From Caldicellulosiruptor bescii DSM 6725 (GTDB lineage Bacteria; Bacillota; Thermoanaerobacteria; Caldicellulosiruptorales; Caldicellulosiruptoraceae), in NCBI RefSeq assembly GCF_000022325.1, contig NC_012034.1, positions 2,231,501-2,295,500 of the forward strand: a stretch of DNA of 64,000 nt, given 5' to 3'. The translations under genes were made by a program, and so were the position numbers. The notes under the pieces are model-generated. The model did no database searches and had not been told where the DNA came from. It saw only the letters and a program-made list of their open reading frames with translations. Shown here in pieces: positions 55,002 through 63,735 of this stretch. Numbering within the stretch: position 1 is the stretch's first letter; each line of letters begins with the position of its first letter.

Positions 55002-56098
55002 CTTGTATTCACCTTCTGGTAATTTTTAAGACTGTATACATATGCTAAGACTTCTGCAACTGCCTGATAAAGTTCTGGCGGAATGAAATCGCCAACCTCA
55101 CACATATTGTAAAGAGCCCTTGCAAGCTCTCTATTTTCAACAATTTCAATCCTGTGTTTTATTGCCTCCTGTTTTATCTTTTGGGCTATGTAATCTTTAC
55201 CCTTTGCAATCACTCTTGGTGCGTCAAATTTTTCAGGTTCATACAAAAGAGCAACCGCATAGTGTGTGGGGTTAGTTATAACAACATCTGCCTTGGGAAG
55301 CTGCTGAAACATACGCTGAAGAGAAATCCTTCTCTGCTTTTCTCTTATCTTGGACTTTATCTGGGGATTCCCTTCTGTCTGTTTGAACTCTTCCTTTACC
55401 TCTTCCTTTGTCATCATTAGCTTTTTTTCATACTGCTGGCGCTGAAAAATAAAATCTATCACAGCTATTCCAAAAAACATTACTGCCATCCATAAAATCA
55501 AATTAATAGCTGAACCAAATGAAAACCTGACAATTGTAAACACATTCATCTCATACATCTCTAAAAGCTTTTTAGCAAAAGTCTGTGTATAGAAATAACC
55601 TGTGTATCCTATTATCAGAACTTTTAGTACAGACTTTATAAGTTCAACAACCGAATTAATTGAAAATATTCTTTTAAATCCTTCAATAGGATTAATCTTT
55701 TGAAAACTCATTTTAAGCGACTGCCCTGTAATGAGAAAACTGCTTTGTGCCCACTCTACAATTACTGCCACAAACATAATTGTAACGCAGAATGGAAGAA
55801 CTATCTTCAAAGAAGTTGTAATTATAAAACTCAAAAGTTTGCTTGCATCGCTTATATCTTCTAAACTATAATTCAAATTGCTAAAAAAATATTTGCTTCC
55901 TTGCTGCAATGGAACGATAATTAAAGAATATCCAAACTTTAAAAAAAGTACACTTATCAATAAAGCAAAAGCAGAGGTAACCTCTCTGCTTTTTGCTACC
56001 ATACCACGTTTTCTTGCTTCCTGACGTTTTCGGGGGGTGGCCTTTTCAGTTTTAGCACTTGCTTCAGAAAACAACTGGATATCAAATTTTAACTTCAC
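54998..56098 (-). CDS. flhB: Flagellar export switch protein FlhB
   Basis: FlhB switches export specificity from rod/hook to filament proteins. The 366-residue protein has four transmembrane helices and a cytoplasmic domain with the autocleavage motif NPTH in PKADVVITNPTHYAVALLYE. The N-terminus KFDIQLFSEASAKTEKATPR is typical. The gene overlaps fliR by 4 bp (ATGA) and flhA by 4 bp. Confidence 0.97.
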   Translation of the reverse strand: MKLKFDIQLFSEASAKTEKATPRKRQEARKRGMVAKSREVTSAFALLISVLFLKFGYSLIIVPLQQGSKYFFSNLNYSLEDISDASKLLSFIITTSLKIVLPFCVTIMFVAVIVEWAQSSFLITGQSLKMSFQKINPIEGFKRIFSINSVVELIKSVLKVLIIGYTGYFYTQTFAKKLLEMYEMNVFTIVRFSFGSAINLILWMAVMFFGIAVIDFIFQRQQYEKKLMMTKEEVKEEFKQTEGNPQIKSKIREKQRRISLQRMFQQLPKADVVITNPTHYAVALLYEPEKFDAPRVIAKGKDYIAQKIKQEAIKHRIEIVENRELARALYNMCEVGDFIPPELYQAVAEVLAYVYSLKNYQKVNTR

Positions 56099-56877
56099 CT
56101 GATACCCCCTCTCAAGGTTTCAAAAGTATATACAGCTATTTTGTCAATTAGTACAAATATCATCTTGTTCATGAAAGGAAAAATTATAACAAGCACCAAA
56201 AAACCAATTGCAATCTTTATAGGAAGCCCTACCATGAACACATTCATCTGTGGAACTGCTCGTGACAACACAGCTAAAATTATGTCCACAATAAGCATGC
56301 TCATTAAAATTGGCAGGCTTATCTCAACCCCTATCAAGAAAAGCTCTGAAAAAAATCTAAAAAAATTCCAAGTAAATTCTCTTCTAAAACCTTCATATCC
56401 AATAGGTACAAGCTTGTAGCTATAAATTACAGCTCTTATAAGAAGATGATGAGCGTCTGTTCCAAAAAAGACAACAAGCATATAAAGGTATAAAAAGTTT
56501 CCTAAAAGAGGAACCTGAACCTCACTCATAGGGTCAATGACGTTTGCCATACCAAAACCTATTGCATTGTCAATGATTTGACCCGCCAAAAGTATAGCTG
56601 AAAATATCATGTATGATATATACCCTATCAAAAGCCCAACAATGAATTCTTTAATCACTACAAATATATACTCCAGCAAATTGGAAGGTGCACTGTAAGA
56701 AAATCTGTAAGTTGAGACAACAAGTAAGCTTAAGAAAAAAGCAAAACCAATTTTAAAATACGCAGGTATATTTCTTCTACCAAATATTGGTGAGACTATA
56801 AAAAGACCACTCATCCTTGCAAGTACAAGAAAAAATATATATGAACTATTTAAAAAAGCGTTAATAATATCTGTCAT
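56095..56877 (-). CDS. fliR: Flagellar export protein FliR
   Basis: FliR is part of the export-gate core (FliPQR). The 260-residue protein is a polytopic membrane protein with hydrophobic segments such as FFLVLARMSGLFIVSPIFGR and FIVGLLIGYISYMIFSAILL. The N-terminal ARMSG motif and overall size fit the family. It lies between fliQ (22-bp gap) and flhB (overlap). Confidence 0.94.
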   Translation of the reverse strand: MTDIINAFLNSSYIFFLVLARMSGLFIVSPIFGRRNIPAYFKIGFAFFLSLLVVSTYRFSYSAPSNLLEYIFVVIKEFIVGLLIGYISYMIFSAILLAGQIIDNAIGFGMANVIDPMSEVQVPLLGNFLYLYMLVVFFGTDAHHLLIRAVIYSYKLVPIGYEGFRREFTWNFFRFFSELFLIGVEISLPILMSMLIVDIILAVLSRAVPQMNVFMVGLPIKIAIGFLVLVIIFPFMNKMIFVLIDKIAVYTFETLRGGIR

Positions 56878-56899
56878 AAGAGTTCTTCCTTAAAAAGAT

Positions 56900-57169
56900 T
56901 TACTTTACAAACTGGTTAATATTTGTCCACAAATATCTCGTAAATTCTATCACTTTTGTGAGCATCCACTGTCCGAAAATCAAAAGCGAAAGTGCAATTG
57001 CAATCAGTTTTGGCACAAAAGTAAGTGTCTGTTCGTTTATCTGAGTAGTTGCCTGCAAAATTGATATAACTATACCTACTACCATTGATATAAGCAAAAT
57101 AGGCCCCGCAACATAAAATGCTGTTAAAATTGCCTGTCTTGCAATCTCAAGCACAACCGTTGTATCCAT
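56900..57169 (-). CDS. fliQ: Flagellar export protein FliQ
   Basis: An 89-residue protein with two transmembrane helices separated by the conserved loop SILQATTQINEQTLTFVPKL, a hallmark of FliQ. It forms the helical export-gate complex with FliP and FliR. Order fliP-fliQ-fliR is conserved. Confidence 0.96.
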   Translation of the reverse strand: MDTTVVLEIARQAILTAFYVAGPILLISMVVGIVISILQATTQINEQTLTFVPKLIAIALSLLIFGQWMLTKVIEFTRYLWTNINQFVK

Positions 57170-57192
57170 CTTTACATCTTCTCACTTTTCTT

Positions 57193-57954
57193 TCATTTAA
57201 AACTTCTCACAAGCGACTCTATAACCAAATTCCAACCATCAACTAAAATAAATAACAAAATTTTGAATGGCAGTGATATCATAACAGGTGGAATCATAAG
57301 CATTCCCATTGACATCAGAATACTTGCTACAACCATATCAATTATTAAAAATGGCACATATATTAAAAACCCCATTTCGAACGCACTTTTGAGCTCGCTT
57401 ATTATGAAAGCAGGAACTACAACTCTTAGTGGAAGGTCTTTTACATTTGTATTTGGATTTACATTGCTAAGCTTTACAAAAAGGTCAAGGTCTTTTTTGC
57501 GCGTATTTTTTAACATAAACTCCTTTAAAGGCTCTTCTGCCCTTTTGAGAGCTTCTTGGGATGTTATTCTTCCATTTATGTATGGCTGATAAGCCTGAAT
57601 ATAAATTTTATCTGTCACAGGCGCCATTACAAAAAAGGTCAAAAACAGTGCAAGCCCAATCAAAATCTGGTTCGGCGGCATTTGCTGGGTACCAAGCGCA
57701 TTTCGAATAAATCCAAGAACAATAAGTATGCGCGTAAATGATGTCATCATTATCAGAATAGACGGTGCCAGGGTTAGGATGGTAAGAAATATTATAAGTT
57801 GCAGGGCAGACGATACATCATTTGGATTTTGCGAATTACCAAGATTTATATTAAGGCTTGCTGCTGCAAAGGCTATCTCTTTTTTTGCACATGTGGTTAT
57901 CAAAATTAAAAGTAGTGTCGATATAATATAAAGAGATTTATTTTTTTTCATCAT
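57193..57954 (-). CDS. fliP: Flagellar export protein FliP
   Basis: FliP forms the pentameric core of the export gate. The ~253-residue protein starts with a signal-peptide-like segment (MMKKNKSLYIISTLLLILIT) and then has the family signatures FTRILIVLGFIRNALGTQQM and PPNQILIGLALFLTFFVMAP, plus DLPLRVVVPAFIISELKSAF. I chose the first ATG of the ATG-ATG pair (57952-57954), preceded by AAAGAGG. A GTG five codons earlier is also in frame. The start overlaps the 3' end of fliO, implying coupled translation. Confidence 0.94.
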   Translation of the reverse strand: MMKKNKSLYIISTLLLILITTCAKKEIAFAAASLNINLGNSQNPNDVSSALQLIIFLTILTLAPSILIMMTSFTRILIVLGFIRNALGTQQMPPNQILIGLALFLTFFVMAPVTDKIYIQAYQPYINGRITSQEALKRAEEPLKEFMLKNTRKKDLDLFVKLSNVNPNTNVKDLPLRVVVPAFIISELKSAFEMGFLIYVPFLIIDMVVASILMSMGMLMIPPVMISLPFKILLFILVDGWNLVIESLVRSFK

Positions 57955-58333
57955 CCTCTTTACCTTCACTGTCTTTAATTAGGTTGTAAAGGTTTAATAC
58001 CTTGTTCTTCAAGTCAAAAGAAGAGTTTATCTGATTATCAATTATGTTTTTAAAACTGTGATGTTGTTCACCTAAATTGAACAGTTGGTCTTTGCTGAAC
58101 TCTTTCAAAAATGTTATGCTCTTTTGTGTCTTACCAAGCAAAATAACCTTGTCACCAATCTCAACAAGCACAAGCATACTATCTTGAGAAAGGGGAAGAA
58201 GGTCAACTATCTTAATGTATTCCCCTTTCCTGCCAAGCATCTTTTTGTTCACAATCCTAAGTACATAGTAGGTAATGTATATGAGAACACATATAACTAC
58301 GAGTGCAAAAACTATCCTAATTCCAAGTTCCAT
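57938..58333 (-). CDS. fliO: Flagellar biosynthesis protein FliO
   Basis: FliO helps assemble the FliP ring. The 131-residue protein has one N-terminal transmembrane helix (IVFALVVICVLIYITYYVLR) and a small cytoplasmic domain with KIVDLLPLSQDSMLVLVEIG and DKVILLGKTQKSI, the standard FliO/FliZ pattern. It is placed between cheY and fliP as in Bacillus. Confidence 0.88.
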   Translation of the reverse strand: MELGIRIVFALVVICVLIYITYYVLRIVNKKMLGRKGEYIKIVDLLPLSQDSMLVLVEIGDKVILLGKTQKSITFLKEFSKDQLFNLGEQHHSFKNIIDNQINSSFDLKNKVLNLYNLIKDSEGKEDDEKK

Positions 58334-58365
58334 TTTTATATTTTTATCTCCTCAAAAATCTATTT

Positions 58366-58731
58366 TTACCCAAGCACTTTTTTGATTGCTTCAACAATTC
58401 TCTCTGCCTGGAACGGTTTTACTATAAAATCACGTGCACCTGCTTGAATAGATTCTATAACCATTGCCTGCTGACCCATAGCAGAACACATGATTATTTT
58501 TGCTTGTGGGTCTATCTTTTTTATTTCTCTTACAGCTTGAATCCCGTCCATTTCAGGCATTGTGATGTCCATCATGACAAGGTCAGGTTTTAGTTCTTTG
58601 TACATCTCCACAGCCTTAGCCCCGTTTTCTGCCTCTCCTGCAACCTCGTAACCGTTTTTTGTAATAATATCTTTTAACATCATTCTCATAAAAGCTGCAT
58701 CATCAACTATCAGAATCCTTTTTGCCATCAA
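58366..58731 (-). CDS. cheY: Chemotaxis response regulator CheY
   Basis: CheY-P binds FliM/FliY at the motor to change rotation. The 121-residue single receiver domain has acidic pocket D9/D10 (RILIVDDAAFMRMML), phospho-acceptor Asp in DLVMMDITMPEMDGIQAV, T/S of IIMCSAMGQQ and Lys in ARDFIVKPFQ. It is placed between fliY and fliO in the operon, as in B. subtilis. Confidence 0.95.
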   Translation of the reverse strand: MMAKRILIVDDAAFMRMMLKDIITKNGYEVAGEAENGAKAVEMYKELKPDLVMMDITMPEMDGIQAVREIKKIDPQAKIIMCSAMGQQAMVIESIQAGARDFIVKPFQAERIVEAIKKVLG

Positions 58732-58817
58732 TCTCTCTCCTTTTCAATGTAGTTCTTTTTTTTAATTGTAGTTTTAAAGTTTAAATCTTGAACACGAAAA
58801 AATAACTTATTTATATT

Positions 58818-59954
58818 TTATAATCTATTTGATGGGTTGACAATATCAGTTATCCTCACACCAAAATTTTCATCAATTACCACAACCTCGCCTTTTGCTA
58901 TGACTTTGCCGTTTACCAAAATGTCAACAGGCTCACCTGCAAGCTTTTCAAGCTCAATAATTGACCCTGTTGAAAATTCCAAAATCTCTCTTACAAGTTT
59001 CTGTGTCCTTCCAAGCTCGACAGTTATCTCAAGCGGCACATCCAAAATGAGTTCAATGTTCTCAGGATACCTTCTTTCCTCTTCCTCATCAAAACTTTCA
59101 AACTGCACAGGCGAAACATTATAAACTTGTTGCGGCTGCTCTTTCCTCTGTGGTGGCGGTGTGTAAGGAGGCTGTGATGCTTTCTTCTGACTCTTTGTAG
59201 TCTGAGAAGAAGTTTGTCTTAATACTTCTTCCTTCACAGTCTCTTGCTGAGTTTGTGTTGATGTTTCTGACTGCGCAGGTGTACCAAGTGTATTTTTGAG
59301 CATAGCATCCACAAGCTGTTTTGCAAAGTCAACAGGTATCAACTGCATAATCTGGCTGTCTATCAAATCTCCTATGGTCATCCGAAAAGCTACCTTGACA
59401 ATCTCGTCAGCTCTTTTTAGCTCAGGTATCATCTCTTCGGCATTCTGGGCAAAGTCAATCACAAAGGCTTCGGGTGGATTTATGTCAATCTTTAAATTTA
59501 GCATGGAAGAAAGCGATGTGGAAGCAGAACCCACCATCTGGTTCATTGCTTCCTGTATTGCCGAAAGCTGAAGTTCTGTCAGCTCATCAGTAAACTCAAT
59601 TTGACCTGTACCGCCCATCATAAGGTCTGCAATAATTTCAACATCCTCTTTTTTAAGAATGAGGAGATTTACGCCGTCAAGCCCTTCCTTGTAAACAACT
59701 TTTATTGCAACATACGGTACAGGAAACTCCTTGGGAAGCTCATCCCATTTTAAAATGCTCACAACTGGTGTTGTAATGTTTACCTTCTGGTTCAGTAAAA
59801 TGCTTAACGTAGTGGCTGCTGTGCCCATTGAGATGTTTCCAATTTCGCCTAAAACATCTTTGTCTTGGTCAGATATTGTAGGTGATGATGGTGATGTTTC
59901 GCTCATTCCCCGCAAAAGAGCGTCTATTTCATCCTGAGAGAGCAAATCGCTCAT
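58818..59954 (-). CDS. fliY: Flagellar motor switch phosphatase FliY (FliN-type)
   Basis: FliY is the Gram-positive C-ring protein that also dephosphorylates CheY-P. The 378-residue protein has an N-terminal CheY-binding motif (SDLLSQDEIDALLRGM), two CheC-like phosphatase helices (DVLGEIGNISMGTAATTLSI and LSAIQEAMNQMVGSASTSLS), a Q/T-rich linker (~230-285) and a C-terminal FliN domain (ILDVPLEITVELGRTQKLVR). The second helix has lost the usual G/N spacing. The start overlaps the fliM stop by 4 bp. Confidence 0.95.
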   Translation of the reverse strand: MSDLLSQDEIDALLRGMSETSPSSPTISDQDKDVLGEIGNISMGTAATTLSILLNQKVNITTPVVSILKWDELPKEFPVPYVAIKVVYKEGLDGVNLLILKKEDVEIIADLMMGGTGQIEFTDELTELQLSAIQEAMNQMVGSASTSLSSMLNLKIDINPPEAFVIDFAQNAEEMIPELKRADEIVKVAFRMTIGDLIDSQIMQLIPVDFAKQLVDAMLKNTLGTPAQSETSTQTQQETVKEEVLRQTSSQTTKSQKKASQPPYTPPPQRKEQPQQVYNVSPVQFESFDEEEERRYPENIELILDVPLEITVELGRTQKLVREILEFSTGSIIELEKLAGEPVDILVNGKVIAKGEVVVIDENFGVRITDIVNPSNRL

Positions 59955-60940
59955 CTAAAATCCTCCCCCTCTTCTACTCGTGTAATCTTTACTGCAATCC
60001 TGCCTTCTTTTCGTCCTGGAACACCATAAAATTTTAATTTGTTCCCGACAAAAACTTCTATCTCCTGGTTCTTTCTTCTGTCAAGCCTCAGTACATCACC
60101 CACCTGAAGCTCTAAAAATTCTCTGACTGTAATCTGTGTTCTGCCAAGCACCGCTTTCACTGTAACCCTCGTTCTTTCAATTTTTTTCTGTAAATACTCT
60201 TTTGTCTCCTCTGATGACTCTTTTGCAGATGTTGAAAACCAGAACTTTGTTGAAAGCCTTGGCATTATCGGCTCTATCACCATATGCGGAAGACAGATAT
60301 TCGCCATCCCTTCTGCCTCGCCAACTTTCATGGCAATTGTAACAAGTGCTACTGTCTCATTAGGTGATACAATCTGGGTAAACTGTGGATTTGTTTCTAT
60401 TTTTTCAAGCCGTGGTCTAAGATCAACAATATTCTCCCACGCTTCTTGGAAATAATTGATGAGTTGTTGAAGTAGCCTTTCTATCAGTGCAAGCTCGATC
60501 TCCGTAAAAGTTCTCACTTTATCTATTCCTTTGCCAAACCCTCCAAGGACTCTATCTATCATGGCAAACGCAATCTCTGGTGCCATCTCAAATACAATAC
60601 TTCCTTTTAATGGCGAAAAATTTACAATACCCATCACAACTGGATTGGAAAGAGAATTGCTGAATTCATAATATGTCAGTTGTTCAACCGACAAAATGTC
60701 CATCTGAACAACTGTCCTTAAATACCCAGATAAAAAGGTGGTGACAATCCGGGCGTAGTTTTCAAATATCATTTGAAGGGTCCTCAAATGGTCTTTTGCA
60801 AACTTACTTGGTCTTTTAAAATCATATACCCTTACATTCTTTTCTTGTTTTGGTTTTTGAATCTCTTCGATTGAAAGTTCACCAGATGTAAGAGAACGCA
60901 AAAGCTCATCTATTTCACTCTGAGACAGTATATCGCCCAT
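59951..60940 (-). CDS. fliM: Flagellar motor switch protein FliM
   Basis: FliM is the C-ring component that binds CheY-P. The 329-residue protein has the N-terminal CheY-binding motif (GDILSQSEIDELLRSL), the CheC-like middle domain (FSPLKGSIVFEMAPEIAFAM, IDRVLGGFGKGIDKVRTFTE) and a C-terminal FliN-like domain (VKAVLGRTQITVREFLELQV). It is followed by fliY with a 4-bp ATGA overlap and preceded by fliL 22 bp away. Confidence 0.97.
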   Translation of the reverse strand: MGDILSQSEIDELLRSLTSGELSIEEIQKPKQEKNVRVYDFKRPSKFAKDHLRTLQMIFENYARIVTTFLSGYLRTVVQMDILSVEQLTYYEFSNSLSNPVVMGIVNFSPLKGSIVFEMAPEIAFAMIDRVLGGFGKGIDKVRTFTEIELALIERLLQQLINYFQEAWENIVDLRPRLEKIETNPQFTQIVSPNETVALVTIAMKVGEAEGMANICLPHMVIEPIMPRLSTKFWFSTSAKESSEETKEYLQKKIERTRVTVKAVLGRTQITVREFLELQVGDVLRLDRRKNQEIEVFVGNKLKFYGVPGRKEGRIAVKITRVEEGEDFR

Positions 60941-60962
60941 ATTCTTACTTTCACCACCTTAT

Positions 60963-61433
60963 TTACTGGATTATAAACTCACCAAAGTTTACATTGTATA
61001 CCTTATTCCCAAATATCTCATTTAACCTGTCTTTAATTTCTTTTCTGACCTTTTCTTTCCCCTCAGGTTTTAAAAGCTCATCTGCTGTCTTGCTTCTCAA
61101 AACACTGTCGATTATATCAGCAATTACTATGTTTTTCTCTTTCATAGTCTCAGGAAGTTTCTTGTCTGTCACCTCAAGTTGGACTGTCACTCTAATAATT
61201 CTTCCTGCATTTGTTTGAGTATCTTGCAGGTTGCTCATAAGAGCTTTACCATCGTTAACATCGTATGTATAAAGCTTTTCTGGTTTTTTCTCAACTGTAG
61301 TAGTCTTTGCAGCTGACGAAGTAGGTGATAGATTTTTCACAACAGTCAAAAATCCTATTCCCATCCCCACCATCATTAGAAGAAGCAGAACAAGTAAAAT
61401 AAGAATTATTGAGTTCATCTTTTCGCCTTTCAT
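60963..61433 (-). CDS. fliL: Flagellar basal-body-associated protein FliL
   Basis: FliL surrounds or stabilises the stator around the motor. The 156-residue protein has an N-terminal transmembrane helix (IILILLVLLLLMMVGMGIGF) and a periplasmic-side domain with RIIRVTVQLEVTDKKLPETM and EIKDRLNEIFGNKVYNVNFG, the family ending. The first ATG overlaps the flbD stop (ATGA); an internal ATG five codons later is also possible. motA and motB, often located between flbD and fliL in Clostridia, are not here. Confidence 0.92.
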   Translation of the reverse strand: MKGEKMNSIILILLVLLLLMMVGMGIGFLTVVKNLSPTSSAAKTTTVEKKPEKLYTYDVNDGKALMSNLQDTQTNAGRIIRVTVQLEVTDKKLPETMKEKNIVIADIIDSVLRSKTADELLKPEGKEKVRKEIKDRLNEIFGNKVYNVNFGEFIIQ

Positions 61434-61663
61434 CCTTCATGCTCCTTTTGCATAGGTTGTATATTAAATATAATACCCTCAAAAATTCTCTTTTTATATT
61501 CAATAACCTTTTCAATAACTTCATCTACAGACTCTTTCACAACAAGTTTTACACCGTTTGTGAGAGTTATAACAGTGTCTGGTGTGGATTCCACAAACTC
61601 TATAAAATCTGCATTTACCACAAACTCTTTGTTGTTTATCCTTCTCAATTTTATCATACACAA
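61430..61663 (-). CDS. flbD: FlbD/SwrD family flagellar protein
   Basis: This 77-residue protein is a FlbD-family (SwrD) member: IKLRRINNKEFVVNADFIEF, then VESTPDTVITLTNGVKLVVK and a helical tail. SwrD increases flagellar motor power in Bacillus. It lies downstream of flgE and overlaps fliL. A strong hairpin lies between flgE and flbD. Confidence 0.93.
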   Translation of the reverse strand: MCMIKLRRINNKEFVVNADFIEFVESTPDTVITLTNGVKLVVKESVDEVIEKVIEYKKRIFEGIIFNIQPMQKEHEG

Positions 61664-61711
61664 TCAACCTCTTAAAGATATTGAAATGAAAAAATACATC
61701 TGTCTTTTTGC

Positions 61712-61758
61712 AAGGGAAGGAGAAAAGATATTACACTGTATCTTTTTCTCCTTCCCTT
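61712..61758 (-). terminator. Strong hairpin after flgE (intra-operon terminator or attenuator)
   Basis: A ~19-bp stem (61712-61730 with 61739-61758, one bulged T) with an 8-nt loop, just past the flgE stop and before flbD. The following minus-strand sequence is only weakly T-rich, so partial termination or mRNA end protection is more likely than full termination. Confidence 0.65.
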
Positions 61759-61771
61759 ACTTTTCACTTAT

Positions 61772-63238
61772 TTACCTTTTAATATTGACCAAATCCTGCA
61801 AAAGTTCATCTGATGCAGTTATCACCCTTGCGTTTGCCTGATACCCTCTCTGAGTTACTATCATGTCTGTAAATTCTTTTGCTAAGTCCACATTTGACAT
61901 CTCAAGCGTTCCCTGAGATATTGTACCTCTTGAGCCAGACCCAGGTGTTCCAATCTCAGGGTCACCTGAGTTTACTGTGTTTATATAAAGATTATCGCCT
62001 ATTCGCTGAAGTCCTGCAGGGTTTGCAAATGTTGCAATCGCAATCTGACCAATTAGCTGGTTCAAACCATTTGAATATACACCTGTTATCTTACCTGATG
62101 CATCAACGTTAAATCCTTGAAGACTTCCTGCACTGTACCCTGTCATCTGCGCAACTCTTATTGAACTTTCCATATTACCAAATTGAGTTATATTCTTCAA
62201 GAAAAAGGCAATGTTTGTGGCATCATTCACATCAAACTGAGAACTATTAACTTTTAATGTAACAGGATTCACAACATTGTTCTTGAAATTAATTGTAAAT
62301 GTACCGTTTTGTGTATTAATAAACCTTCCACCCGTTATAGCAATTCCTTCTACATCAGGTGTATTTTCATCATCAAGCACCTTTCCTGCTTGTCCAAATG
62401 TTATTGTTCCTCTTGCAATAAAGTTGTCATAGTCATTGTTTGCCTCTATCATATCATCAACATATACATATGCTTCTTGTGGATTTTGGGCAGTACCTAT
62501 ATTCTTCTTTACCCTCGGAGCATCCACAAACCATTCCCATGTGTTATCGCCTGTTTTTATAAAAGTGAGCTGTAACGTGTGTTCTTTGCCCTGTGAATCG
62601 AAAATCTTAAAACTTGTTGAATATTTGCTATCGGCAGGCACGTTCAATAAATCTTCAAATTTTGTTATTTGACCTGAATATATTTTTGTATCCGCGCTTA
62701 GGTTCCCGTCAAAACTAATCTTATCTGTTGCCTTTGGAGGTAAAGTTGGAAATGCAAGTATGTTGATCTTTGAAGGCGATTTTGTTGTATCAATTTGATT
62801 GTTTACAGGATCATACATCCATCCCAGAACATTTAATCCTGTTGCGGTCACTAAATTCCCCATCTTGTCTAAACTGAAATTCCCCGCTCTGGTGAATCGC
62901 GGAGCTTTTCCGTCCCCTCCCACAACAAAAAATCCATCACCTTCAATTGCAAGGTCTGTTGGATTATCTGTTCTCTGAAGGCTTCCTCTTGTCATGTTCA
63001 TATCAACAGAGGCAACCGACACACCAAGACCAATCTGCATAGGGTTTGACCCGCCTCGACCTGACGCTGTATCTGGTGCTGACGCTGACTTTAAAACAGA
63101 AGCAAATACAGAGGCAAATGTCACTCTGCTTGACTTAAACCCCACTGTATTTACATTGGCGATGTTATCACCAATAACGTCCATTCTTGTCTGGTGAGCG
63201 CGGAGAGCAGAGATAGATGAAAACATTGACCTCATCAT
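61772..63238 (-). CDS. flgE: Flagellar hook protein FlgE
   Basis: FlgE polymerises into the hook joining rod and filament. The 488-residue protein has the N-terminal axial motif (RSMFSSISALRAHQTRMDVI then GDNIANVNTVGFKSSRVTFA), the FlgE insertion and D2-like domains, and the C-terminal axial motif (SNVDLAKEFTDMIVTQRGYQ, ANARVITASDELLQDLVNIK). No signal peptide is present, as expected for export through the flagellar gate. It is flanked by hairpins on both sides within the operon. Confidence 0.97.
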   Translation of the reverse strand: MMRSMFSSISALRAHQTRMDVIGDNIANVNTVGFKSSRVTFASVFASVLKSASAPDTASGRGGSNPMQIGLGVSVASVDMNMTRGSLQRTDNPTDLAIEGDGFFVVGGDGKAPRFTRAGNFSLDKMGNLVTATGLNVLGWMYDPVNNQIDTTKSPSKINILAFPTLPPKATDKISFDGNLSADTKIYSGQITKFEDLLNVPADSKYSTSFKIFDSQGKEHTLQLTFIKTGDNTWEWFVDAPRVKKNIGTAQNPQEAYVYVDDMIEANNDYDNFIARGTITFGQAGKVLDDENTPDVEGIAITGGRFINTQNGTFTINFKNNVVNPVTLKVNSSQFDVNDATNIAFFLKNITQFGNMESSIRVAQMTGYSAGSLQGFNVDASGKITGVYSNGLNQLIGQIAIATFANPAGLQRIGDNLYINTVNSGDPEIGTPGSGSRGTISQGTLEMSNVDLAKEFTDMIVTQRGYQANARVITASDELLQDLVNIKR

Positions 63239-63285
63239 GGCTTTAATAAAATCCCCCTTTTCATCTGAAATTGCATCCTTTTTGT

Positions 63286-63353
63286 GGGCCTTCCTTCTGT
63301 CAGTCAGAAAGGCCCTTTAATTGGGGGACCTCCTATTTTCAGGTCCATCCCCC
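63286..63353 (-). promoter_or_regulatory. Two tandem hairpins in the flgE leader
   Basis: Between the upstream flagellar gene and flgE lie two imperfect hairpins: 63323-63353 (GGGGGACCT with AGGTCCatCCCCC) and 63286-63315 (GGGCCTT... with ...AAGGCCC). They do not match a riboswitch I recognise. They may be an internal terminator, a processing site or mRNA-stabilising structures for the high-abundance hook protein. Confidence 0.6.
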
Positions 63354-63363
63354 ATTGTCAATT

Positions 63364-63735
63364 TTAAATCATCAGCACACCATCAATATTTGTGAATATG
63401 TTATCTTTCAAGCCTGACATATCTTTTACAGTTACAACAACCTTGTTTTTAATATTTACTATATACGCCTTGTTCCCATCTAAAACCAGTACATCATTTT
63501 TAAGACCTTTTTGCTCAGCCTTCTTCACAGCCTCTTCAATCTTGCTTAAGGTAACCTCATCCAAATTTATATTCTGAAATTTTAACCTTTCGCTTGCATG
63601 TTTTGAGATTTTAAGCGTTTGAGAAAAAATACTTGCAAAACTTTCTGTTGCTTTCTTTGGATTAGTTGAAACAAAACCTTCAAGTTTCCCACCAGTAATA
63701 CCTTTTATATTATTATTTACTGTCATCCTTCTCAT
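63364..63735 (-). CDS. Flagellar operon protein, TIGR02530 family (FlgO/YlzI-region type)
   Basis: This 123-residue protein matches the 'flagellar operon protein' family found between flgD and flgE: N-terminal ITGGKLEGFVSTNPKKATES, then FASIFSQTLKISKHASERLK and the C-terminal VLDGNKAYIVNIKNKVVVTV. The core motif SKHASERLKFQNINLDEVTL is characteristic. Its function in hook assembly is not established. It overlaps flgD by 4 bp. Confidence 0.87.
   Translation of the reverse strand: MRRMTVNNNIKGITGGKLEGFVSTNPKKATESFASIFSQTLKISKHASERLKFQNINLDEVTLSKIEEAVKKAEQKGLKNDVLVLDGNKAYIVNIKNKVVVTVKDMSGLKDNIFTNIDGVLMI

Noticed and set aside
63239-63363. c-di-GMP or other riboswitch upstream of flgE
   Set aside because: Two hairpins are present, but the conserved GEMM-I/II sequence blocks are missing; kept only as unexplained leader structure.
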